Below are positions 47,001 to 55,400 of a DNA stretch of 64,000 bases, piece after piece. Every line of letters begins with the position of its first letter. Positions within the stretch are counted from its first letter, which is position 1. This stretch comes from an uncultured Clostridia bacterium (GTDB taxonomy: Bacteria > Bacillota > Clostridia > UBA1381 > UBA9506), in assembly GCA_934438075.1 (NCBI GenBank), contig CAKSBF010000008.1:49660-113659 (forward strand), given 5' to 3'. Made by a program: the position numbers and the translations under genes. A model generated the notes under the pieces. That model searched no databases, was not told the origin of the DNA, and was given only the letters and a program-made list of their open reading frames with translations.

Positions 47001-48441
47001 GGGCTGGACAAATATGCCGCATGACATGCTTGATCTTGGTTCATTTGTTTTTGAATCTGACAACGTGATATGGGCAAGAGACTTAGGTTCCGACAGCTAT
47101 AGTATTCCGGACTATTTCGGGCTCAAGGGTTACAACATTTACAGAAAACGTCCCGAGGGTGAAAACTGTATTGTTCTCAATCCAAAGGAGGACGTAGAAA
47201 ACTATTACGGCCAGGAACTTGGAGTGCAGGGTACGCTCACAAGTTTGGAAACAGATAAGCCGTTGGGCGCCTTTGCGGCATTTGATTTAACGCCAGCATA
47301 TCAAAGAGATGCTTCAAAGTATATCAGAGGATATTATTTTGGTGACGGAAGAAATTCGCTGGTTGTACAGGATGAACTGACGGTTAATGATAATACAGAG
47401 CTGTATTGGTTCATGCATACTGCGGCAAAGATTGAGATTATAAGTAACACCAAAGCAAAGCTGATTTCAAATACCGGCAAAACATTGACTGTAGAAGTTT
47501 ACAGCAACATAGAGGGCTATACATTAAAGGAGATGCCTGCTGAGCCGCTGCCGACTTCGCCGAAGGTTGCAGGTCAGAGCACAAACGCTGCTTTCAGAAA
47601 GCTGGCTGTTTATGCACCATCGGTCAGCGGTGATGCGGTGATTGCGGTCAAGCTTTCGCCCGACAACGGCAAATATGAGCAGACACCGCTTATTTACACT
47701 CCGATTGACGAGTGGACAATACCCGATGGAGAGCTTCCGCAACTGGCAAAATTCAGCGGTATTTATGCAAACGGGGAGTTAATTTCCGGATTTATGCCGG
47801 GCGGAAGAAACTACACGATAGACCTGCCCTACGGTACAGAGCAAATTCCGCAGATAACGGCAACTTCTGATATGGGCCGGGTTACTGTAAAGCAGACGCA
47901 GACATTTAGAGAAAATACGGAAATTACACTTGAGGTCGAAGGGCAAAAGCCCGTAGTTTGCACCGTGAGCTACAACGTATCCAGCGAACGGCCGATTACG
48001 GTTCGCGAAAAGATTTCGGCGGTAACTCCGACGGTGGGACAAACAGGAACGCTTATTGCTCCTGTCCGGGCTTACGGAATGACGATTCCCGAGGCGGACA
48101 ACGGGCCTAAAAACATGACCGATGATAGCCTGAAATCTTATTATGCACAAGGTGAAATAGGAGCATGGTTTGAAATCGATATGGGCGAAGTGGTGGAATT
48201 TGACGGAGTTTCCCTTGCTTTCTATCTGGGCAATGAGAGAAAGGTAAACTATGATATTTTGTATTCTATGGACGGTACTAATTTTACAAAGGTATTCTCC
48301 GGTCAGTCCACGGGAGAAACAGTCGGTTACGAGTCGCTGAAAATTCCGGGCAAGGCGAGATATATCCGTTTAATCGGAAATGGTAATACACAAGGTTCTG
48401 CCTATACAAGTATTGGAGATTTTCGTGTATTTCAGGAGTAG
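44020..48441 (+). CDS. Heparinase II/III-like polysaccharide lyase, multidomain, with C-terminal F5/8 C (CBM32-like) domain
   Basis: About 1473 aa, secreted. After the signal peptide come two LamG-like sandwiches (to ~450), a copper-amine-oxidase-N-like pair of repeats (~465-580), the alpha/alpha toroid (~620-880) and the heparinase II/III C-terminal beta sandwich (~940-1200). Visible lyase motifs are DNFSGVVGGG (~800), PDGGYYEGVGYSEY (~838, with the candidate catalytic Tyr) and HDMLDLGSF (~1001), followed by WARDLGSDSY. The last ~125 residues form a discoidin/CBM32-like domain (WFEIDMGEVVEFDG, ending DFRVF). It should cut a uronic-acid polymer by beta-elimination. ATG at 44020 follows AAGGAGGTG by 6 bases; the frame opens at 43975 inside the previous gene. 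Confidence 0.87.
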   Translation: MKKQWIAVLLSVLMVLLSVPVFATTAAGEVWYSEEFSSYPANSAKIKNFTVSTGLDARVLDENGNKVFFSRAWGDPVIFSLTLPSAEPVKSIFSARIKMTGKEISGKLFNMISGEKKLALLTLNEDRSIRLTDGKIVGSVPDGIYKTYTIAVDWEQQVYDVYIDKKCIVHNWFLPSGFWMHPQTVEFQVDDGETETDIYVDNIRVYEGDELPWQRTFPAEKVNNEMLEFTPTESIDSSVKILTDMEFDDSIAMVKTYSQHNGEVSPKGAVFKWESGNDGNGCLRVVADEKVVGGGFFDVTNNDLRECMKYVYDVRFKINSLTGNAGIGILDAKNMDSKWRLGYDISTGGSLSSHGAGKSIGNIPKGEWVRFSVVYNIPAGKAEVYINGELAVSHAVPTDNYPVTFRVDVLNQAGSTFDVSFDWIRIYTGKTLQDDSAFVSEGTGGDDNSGFNSYSVMDPKDKLEAALKGRTVFMTTNDALYVNGEKTIAADDAKKVRDIGGNLMIPQPLLEEIAKESVVYDKDAGTISVGLRSMKAEPAPAEENGIVYFPLRAVAEQLLRKKVIWDNRGFAVLSDDELEKTSEYHYLDRHILFHPIDLIYRYMQFDNPTGAQMTKTLVGNFPNKQHPRILYTADDVKYIQGKVQSSPEWEKAYKELISEADEWAKEDYSYFATLEASEKQLAARFTFQAAIEDLAEAYLITEDPAYAAKGIEMMLAMAQWQDMAWQTANLTTGAWAAGMAIGYDSFYNYMAATDEGKEKMKIIREAVLRLPFADQIADYQTGVGPYWITLQDNFSGVVGGGLLMLTLAMADEEDMQPQTNYLMENLMKSLETAVGLYYPDGGYYEGVGYSEYLLENFVMALGALFNCCGTDYGFGNAKGFAKAGDPFTYLQSTDSHMQYHDDGSSGYINDPSREFFAWRYNDPISAEVARVQKTLGGHAINLRAMFYYSRVVTDRGVTPDISQLPLDRYFYGVDTGGFTNSREISDPAFVGFHAGWTNMPHDMLDLGSFVFESDNVIWARDLGSDSYSIPDYFGLKGYNIYRKRPEGENCIVLNPKEDVENYYGQELGVQGTLTSLETDKPLGAFAAFDLTPAYQRDASKYIRGYYFGDGRNSLVVQDELTVNDNTELYWFMHTAAKIEIISNTKAKLISNTGKTLTVEVYSNIEGYTLKEMPAEPLPTSPKVAGQSTNAAFRKLAVYAPSVSGDAVIAVKLSPDNGKYEQTPLIYTPIDEWTIPDGELPQLAKFSGIYANGELISGFMPGGRNYTIDLPYGTEQIPQITATSDMGRVTVKQTQTFRENTEITLEVEGQKPVVCTVSYNVSSERPITVREKISAVTPTVGQTGTLIAPVRAYGMTIPEADNGPKNMTDDSLKSYYAQGEIGAWFEIDMGEVVEFDGVSLAFYLGNERKVNYDILYSMDGTNFTKVFSGQSTGETVGYESLKIPGKARYIRLIGNGNTQGSAYTSIGDFRVFQE

Positions 48442-48507
48442 AACAAATTTCTGCTGCAGAGCGAAATTCCGCGGCAGAAGGACTTTAAACAGAAAGGTGT
48501 TGAAACT

Positions 48508-50148
48508 ATGAATCGGAAAAAAGTTGTTGCTATGCTCGTGGCTTTTGCCGTGATTTTGAGCCTGATTTGTTTTCCTGTCAGCGCAGAGATAAATGTAGAA
48601 ATTACGTCTCCGGTCAATGGGGCAATATGCGACGTGAGCCTCGGCTGCGTAGAGTTTAGCACGGCGGTGGGCGCGCAGGCGGTAGTTAAGTTAGACGGAA
48701 AGGAAATTGCATATTTAACCTCAGCAGGTGAAAATAGCGTTTCGTTTCCCGAAGTGCTGCGCATCGGAGAACACACCGTTTCGGTTGCGGTGTTTGACGA
48801 AACCTCATCTGCGGTAGCAGAGAGCACATTTTCGATCCAAAAAAGTATATCAAACTTAATAGTAAATGAAACCTTTACGAATGGTTCAAACGATGGATGG
48901 GTTGGCGAGGCGGACAAAAAAGTCGGAACGGCTGCCGATGGCAGTGATGTTTATATTCGCACGGTTACGGGAGAAGGGAAGGACGGAGATGCAAACGGCT
49001 CCATGGGTAAGGTGATTGCAGAAAACCCGGCGCTGAGAAGCATTACGGTAAACGGAGCAAGAGACGCATTCTTTATATTAAAATCATTTGATGCGCTTTC
49101 GGGTGTTCTTGAATTGGAGTATGATATAAAAATCATGAATCCGGGTCGCTTAGATCTCGAAACGAAAAACTCGTCAGGAGCTTTCGGATACTTCGGCGGA
49201 CAATATTTGTTCTCGAGAGGCGGATTCTATCACGGTACATCAATTCCATACCCAAAAGGCGAATGGATGCACGTAAAGCAGGTTCTCGACACCAATGCAA
49301 AGCGCGAAAGCGTTTATGTCAACAATGAACTGGTATCCACCAAAAATAATATTGCGGCACATGCCAATGCAAATAATATCACACAGATAAAATTTGAATA
49401 TTACGTTACGGATACATCTTACGGCGAGCAAGGGTTTTATTTGGATAATGTAGTGCTTACGCAAACAGATGTTTTAAGCGGCTATAATACATTGAAATAT
49501 CAAACGGAAGATGCGAGCTTTGTTTCGGCAGATACAAACGTAATTTCGGAGTCCGCGAGAGTAATTAAGCTTGAAAGCATTTCTCCTGCGGCGGTAAGCA
49601 CAGACATAAGTGAACTTTCTGTACTTGCAGACGGCAAAGAACTTGCAGTTTCATCTTCGCGCTTAGACAGTGCAGGCGCGGCTGTGATAGAGCTTGCGGA
49701 AAATCCGCCTGATGGAGAAATTGTTGTACAAATGGGTATTCGTTTTCCGGATACCCAGGAGATTGTAAAGTATGAAAAACGTTTTACGGTAAATACAGAG
49801 GAAATAGGTTTGAAAAGTGTAACCTATATGCGAAACGGCGGTAATTGTGTTTCGGCAAGACAACTGAAAAGAGGCGATGTTGTTGATGCTGCAATTACAT
49901 TAAGCAATCGTTCGCAGCAGTCGCAAACCGCAGTGGCTGTTGCAGCAATATATTGCGGCACTCGACTTTGCGCAATTACGGCGGCAGAGATTTCTGCAGA
50001 TGCAGGATCCGAAAGCATTCCGCAGACACTTAGTGTGACGATACCATCAGACGAACGTTATGCAGAGAGCTTTTCGGTAGAATGTTATCTTCTAAACTCT
50101 TTAGCTGACCGCAAAGCACTTACCAAAGCAGATAAGTTAAGCGAGTGA
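48508..50148 (+). CDS. Secreted Ig-like plus LamG-like protein
   Basis: 546 aa. A signal peptide (to ~26) is followed by a bacterial Ig-like domain (~27-112; VEITSPVNGAICD... typical of Big_9/Big_17-type), a concanavalin-like sandwich (~115-325) with GEWMHVKQVLD and FYLDNVVLTQ, and a beta-rich C-terminal part whose last ~95 residues belong to the module shared with four other proteins. No anchor, lipobox or enzyme motif was seen. A carbohydrate-binding accessory of the lyases is likely. Confidence 0.75.
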   Translation: MNRKKVVAMLVAFAVILSLICFPVSAEINVEITSPVNGAICDVSLGCVEFSTAVGAQAVVKLDGKEIAYLTSAGENSVSFPEVLRIGEHTVSVAVFDETSSAVAESTFSIQKSISNLIVNETFTNGSNDGWVGEADKKVGTAADGSDVYIRTVTGEGKDGDANGSMGKVIAENPALRSITVNGARDAFFILKSFDALSGVLELEYDIKIMNPGRLDLETKNSSGAFGYFGGQYLFSRGGFYHGTSIPYPKGEWMHVKQVLDTNAKRESVYVNNELVSTKNNIAAHANANNITQIKFEYYVTDTSYGEQGFYLDNVVLTQTDVLSGYNTLKYQTEDASFVSADTNVISESARVIKLESISPAAVSTDISELSVLADGKELAVSSSRLDSAGAAVIELAENPPDGEIVVQMGIRFPDTQEIVKYEKRFTVNTEEIGLKSVTYMRNGGNCVSARQLKRGDVVDAAITLSNRSQQSQTAVAVAAIYCGTRLCAITAAEISADAGSESIPQTLSVTIPSDERYAESFSVECYLLNSLADRKALTKADKLSE

Positions 50149-50238
50149 AAACCTTTGCAAAAATTTGCGGCGGTTGGGCGAGGTTTCGCAAAAAGCGATA
50201 CAAAAAGTGACAAGTAAAAAAGAAAGGTGGAACTCTCA

Positions 50239-52332
50239 ATGAAAAAGAATCTGGTAATTATTTTGGCATTGACTCTGCTTTTTTCCTCGCTGTCGATTTC
50301 CGGTATATCGGCAGCAACGGCAACATTTGACTTTGATGGTCTTTCAAGCTGGCCGGCAGAAGTGGTAGAAAGCGGGTCGCAACCATCAACAGGTGTTGTA
50401 TCAAGAGCGCTGAAGGATGGTGCGGCAACTATTGTTTCAGAGGCAAAGGATGGTTTGGATAATGGCAATACATACAATTTGCGGATTAATCAAACAATAG
50501 CAAGCACAGGCTCTTTTGTGATTTCGTATGATGTGATGATTGAAGAGGGCTATGAGTATACCGACAGTTCAAACGGTGTGCTTGCAGTAACGGTAAAAGA
50601 TAACAATGGTCATTGGCGCAAATCCATGAATCTTTTTTCCACAGAAGGCAAAGCGGGGTCAGCTTCCTGGGAGGCAGGCAAATGGTACACGGTGAGGACG
50701 GTTGCAGATTGTACAACAGGCGTATATAGCTATACTTTAACGAATAAAGAATCGGGTGTCACCGAATCGGCAGACGCACGTACGTTTGGTTATACTGATT
50801 TGAGAGGCGTGCAGTCTGTGTGCTTCCATCCTCTGTGTGCGGGTACCATTTGGTTGGATAATGTAAGCATAGCATCGCTTGATATTACTGCTCCGGCAGA
50901 CGGAGCGGTTTTAGACTGTGCACAGCCGATGACGCTTTCCGGTTCAGTGCCTGAGGGCTTTACCGAGGCAGAAATAACCTTGGACGGAACAAAAATCGGC
51001 ACGGTTAACAAAGCAGATTTTTCCATTGCAAACGTGGATGTGTCCTCTTATAACTATGGAATACATGAGCTGGCTGTTACGGCAAAATATGAAGGCGGCA
51101 ATGTGCTGACACAAAAGAATGATATATGTTTCAATTTTGTGAACAGCAAAACGATGATTAACGGAATTACAACAAGCTATGTGCCAAGCTCAACGGATAT
51201 GCTGGTGGGAGAAGGAGCAAACCTTTATATTGTAGGCGATACAAATGCTTCAGTCAACGACGGTGCCCTAAAGCTGTTTTTCCCCGATGGAAGAACTACT
51301 GCCTATGCTCACAGATTGTGGTTAAACAACAGCAGTGCAATTACAGACGGTAAACTGCAGTTGGATATGAAGATTGCTTTTTCTGACCCAACCAGCATGC
51401 AGGCATATATTAATGGGAAAAACGGTAGTTCCACACCGATAACCGAACTCAATACAGGATATCTTTTAAATTCGAGCGGTCAATTAAGAGGCGGTCTTAA
51501 CTGCGTGAAAGATCAACCGTATAATGTAAGCTTTGAAATTAACTTTGATGAAGCTGCTAACGGCAAGGCTTATTGCCGTTACTGGATTGATGGCATAAAA
51601 AGATCGGAAAATGAAATCAGTCTGACGAAACTTACAGATTTATATGTGCATTTGGTTACAAATGATGTCGGAGATTATGCTGCGATTTCGGATGTAAAAT
51701 ACACTTATACCAAGAAATATCCTTCTTTATCTTATGTCAGCTATACTGAAAACGGCACAACGGTAACAAAGTCTGAGTGGCCTGATGGAAAAGTCTCCTC
51801 TTATGCAGACAGCTTTACCATTGCCATGGACGGAGCATTGGACGCTTCTGATGTTGTTGCAACATTAGTGCCGGTAGACGGCGGCACAACAGTAGGTGCC
51901 GTGGCAGCTGTTGATGGCTCCAACATCACCGTGACGCTTTCCGGTGAGCTTGAAGGCAACAAAGACTATACGCTTCTTTTGAGCGGAATAAAGGCGAGCA
52001 GCACAAATTATCCGAAACCGCTGGAGGTTCGCTTTACTACCTTAAATGATCGGGTGGATGCCGTTTCGGATTTTTTGGTTGCAGATGGAACGGCTACGGC
52101 GCTTTTGACCAAGGCGGCAAGCGGTTCCCGTTTCGGTGACAGCGCTTTGCTGATAATAGCGGCATATAACGGAGATATTTTAACTGCCATCGAATCAAAA
52201 GAGGTATCTCTCTCGATAGGTAAAAACCTACTAAACTATACTATTTCTGACGCAAAAGGCGGCACAACATTTAAATCCTTCCTTTGGGATGATTTGGTAT
52301 CAATGAAACCTTTGACAGCGGCAGCTGAATAA
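50239..52332 (+). CDS. Secreted protein with two LamG-like domains and Ig/Big_5-like domains
   Basis: About 697 aa. A signal peptide (to ~26), LamG-like 1 (~27-220; starts ATFDFDGL, ends WLDNVSIASL), an Ig-like domain (~222-315; ITAPADGAVLD), LamG-like 2 (~320-510), Big_5-like (~512-610; ending VRFTTLND) and the shared C-terminal module (~610-697; ends LWDDLVSMKPL). ATG at 50239 follows AAAGGTGG; the GTG at 50227 is part of that site. It looks like a non-catalytic glycan-binding partner of the flanking lyases. Confidence 0.77.
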   Translation: MKKNLVIILALTLLFSSLSISGISAATATFDFDGLSSWPAEVVESGSQPSTGVVSRALKDGAATIVSEAKDGLDNGNTYNLRINQTIASTGSFVISYDVMIEEGYEYTDSSNGVLAVTVKDNNGHWRKSMNLFSTEGKAGSASWEAGKWYTVRTVADCTTGVYSYTLTNKESGVTESADARTFGYTDLRGVQSVCFHPLCAGTIWLDNVSIASLDITAPADGAVLDCAQPMTLSGSVPEGFTEAEITLDGTKIGTVNKADFSIANVDVSSYNYGIHELAVTAKYEGGNVLTQKNDICFNFVNSKTMINGITTSYVPSSTDMLVGEGANLYIVGDTNASVNDGALKLFFPDGRTTAYAHRLWLNNSSAITDGKLQLDMKIAFSDPTSMQAYINGKNGSSTPITELNTGYLLNSSGQLRGGLNCVKDQPYNVSFEINFDEAANGKAYCRYWIDGIKRSENEISLTKLTDLYVHLVTNDVGDYAAISDVKYTYTKKYPSLSYVSYTENGTTVTKSEWPDGKVSSYADSFTIAMDGALDASDVVATLVPVDGGTTVGAVAAVDGSNITVTLSGELEGNKDYTLLLSGIKASSTNYPKPLEVRFTTLNDRVDAVSDFLVADGTATALLTKAASGSRFGDSALLIIAAYNGDILTAIESKEVSLSIGKNLLNYTISDAKGGTTFKSFLWDDLVSMKPLTAAAE

Positions 52333-52367
52333 GAAATGGTTAAACGAACGCATAAACTTGATTAGAG

Positions 52368-52398
52368 ATGGGGAACTGCGGAGTCTGCAGTTCCCCAT
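52368..52398 (+). other. Perfect 12-bp hairpin in the gap before the second lyase
   Basis: ATGGGGAACTGC pairs perfectly with GCAGTTCCCCAT around a 7-base loop. No T run follows, so it is not a standard terminator. It ends 21 bases before the lyase ATG. It could stabilise or process the long mRNA or tune translation of the lyase. Confidence 0.5.
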
Positions 52399-52418
52399 GC
52401 CGGTTGCGGAGGTAAGTT

Positions 52419-55400
52419 ATGAAAAGGGGAATAAGTCTGTTAACTGCTATGCTGTTTTTGCTGCCCGTCAATTGGCTCACGTCATCAGTGCAAGCGGCAG
52501 AGGAGCGGGTGGTATATGTGTCGGAGAATTTTGAAGAAAGCATCGGCGTCGCTGTCAGCGGCTATGACGGGAGCATCACTCGCGAAACAGTAAGCGGAGG
52601 GGGTGTTTTGCATTTTTCGGCACCAATGGGCACATCAGACAGCGCCTATGCAGATATTATCTGTCCGTCTTTAGAGGCGGCAGATAACTATGTGGTCGAG
52701 GTGCGGCTGAAGGTAAATTCCTTAAGTGGTTCCGGAGCATATATTGGTTTGTTTGATGCTAAAACTGCGGTACATCCCAAGTGGAGAATCGGGTCACGCG
52801 TAAAGCAGAATGGGACTATTTGCTTAAACGAAAAGAGTGTAGGCAGATGGAAGGCGGGCGAATGGATACGCTACAGTGCAGTTTATAATATCAAAAACGG
52901 CAGATGCGATGTATACATAAATGGTGTTTTAACCTGGGATAACATTTATGTGGGTACCCTGCGCCCATCCACACTGCGCATTGACATTGTTAACCCGAGC
53001 GGTGAGGGAGATGTGGATATCTATCTAGATGATTTGCGAATTTATTCGGGAACTTCACCTGCTGCGGATGGCAGTGTGATGACAAAGCCCGATTCTATAA
53101 TGGATAACTATGATGCGGCGCAATATGCGCTGGCAGAAAAAGAAGCCTATGCAGTTTACAGTGACTATTATTATCAAAACAACACACGCAAAAGCTATCC
53201 TTCGGCGGCACACCGACCGATGGTTTCGGAGGGTACGGTGTATGTGACAGGCGCATTTGTTCATGACGTTTTGGGATATGAAGTTGCAGAAAATGGCAGC
53301 ACGGTTACACTTTCAGGGGTAGGAAGCTTTTCTGTCATACAAAAAGACAATGAAGTTTATCTTTCTCTCTCAGAGATTGCATCAAAGCTCGGAAAGCAAT
53401 TTTACTACGATGAGCGCGGCATAGCCGTCTTGTCGGCAGATGAGTATGAATACCGCAATTCGGAGCATTTTATTGATATGTTCGATATGGCGGACTTGAT
53501 TTATCGTTATCTGCAATTTGAACATCCGAGCGGAGAACGAATGATGGCAGACATTAAGCGAAATGTTGAGGGTCAACATCCGAGAATATTGTATACGTCG
53601 GAAGACCTTGCGTATATTGAAGAAAAAAGCAAGACAGATTTAAACTGGAAATTGGCACTGGCTCGAGCAAAGGCAGAGGCAAATGTTTCTATGGGGCTTT
53701 CAGCGTCCTTTACTGCAAACTGCGCGGACTCCGATAAGCAAATGCAAGCGAGAAGTTTTCAGGAGGCTGTGCGGAAACTGGCAGAGGGATATCTTTTAAC
53801 AGGAAACACGGTGTATGCAGACGAAGCGATTACCTATATAGAAACGCTGTGCCAATGGACATCGCTAGGCCTTTCATACTCAAATCTGACAACGGGGCAT
53901 TGGGCGATGGGAATGGCGATAGGCTATGACTCCTTTTATAATTATATGATAAAAACAGAGCATGGGCAGGAAACCTTAGAGCTTATGCGCGAGACGGTGG
54001 CAAGACTCGCATTTGCTGACAGTATTCGTGCGTATCGCGGTGAGGGAGGTGCTCATTGGCCTGTGATTCGGGATAATTTTTCGGGGGTTGTCGGCGGAGG
54101 AGTAATGGCACTTGCGCTTGCGATGGCAGATGAGACAGAGCTTTTTGAGGAGATAAGCTATTTATTGGAGAATGTAATCAAGTCCAATGAAATTGCCGTA
54201 TCCCTGTTCTATCCGGACGGTGGATATTATGAAGGTGTGGGTTACGCGGAATATATGCTGCGTAATCTGGTGATTTCTACAGAAGCCTTGTTTCATTGCT
54301 GCGGAACGGATTATGGTCTTGGGTCGGCGCGCGGATTTTCGGAAACAGGCAGCCTGTTTGTTTATTTGCAAACGCCGGAGGAAAGTTTTAATTTTCATGA
54401 CAGTACTCCGGGTGCTTTGTCGGTAAGCTTTCCGTATTGGTTTGGCCTGCGCTACGGCGAATACGAAACAGCGCATCAGGCATGGGAGCAGAATCATTTG
54501 CGCCGTGCACCGATGGAGGCGCTTGGACTGTTGTATTATAACAAAATGATAGACCAAAGTGGTGCGGCAAATACTGCTGAGCAGCCACTCGACAAATACT
54601 TTTCGGGCATAGATACAGGAAGCTTTAGAAACAGTTTTCATGCGGTGCACCCAACCTTTGTCGGCTTCCATGGGGGATGGACGCACTTGTATCACGATAT
54701 GCTGGATTTGGGTTCGTTTATGTTTGAGGCTGATGGTGTTTCTTGGGCAAAGGACTTGGGAAAAGATGACTACAATCTTCCAAACTATTTTGCGGATGCA
54801 GGATATCAGATATATCGCAAGCGTCCTGAAGGTGAAAATTGTGTGGTTATCAACCCGAGCGCAGACGGAAACGACTACTACGGTCAGAGGCTGGATGCAT
54901 ATGCAGGGCTGCTCCGAATGGAAACGAGTGCGGCAGAGGCTTTGGCAATACTCGACCTTTCGGAGGCGTATGAGCGTGATGTAACAAGTTATCATCGGGG
55001 ATATTTCTTTGGTGACAATCGGAATACGCTTACCGTGCAGGATGAAATGAGTCTTAAGAGCAGCTCGGAGGTGTATTGGTTTATGCACACACCGGCGGAT
55101 ATTGACATAATAGACAAAAACACCGCAATTTTAACAGAGGGCGGAAAAACTTTGCGTGTAGAGGTTTATTCGAACGCATCCGATTTTGAGCTTTTGGATA
55201 TGGCGCCGTCACCGCTGCCTTCCTCGCCGACAGTTCCCGGACAATCAAACAATGCAGGTATACGCAAGCTGGCGATGCATGTCGGCGAGGCAAGCGGAGA
55301 TCTTGTCATTTCGGTTAAATTGAGCCCGAACCGTGAGGACTACAGCGCAGAGCAGCTGACATTTCTTGCGTTGAAATCATGGACTGTTTCACACGATGAA

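Noticed and set aside
54162..55088. Minus-strand open frame of 308 codons opposite the second lyase
   Set aside because: It lies wholly inside a convincing lyase gene, has no ribosome binding site and a residue make-up (many Ile, His, Arg, Cys) typical of antisense shadows.
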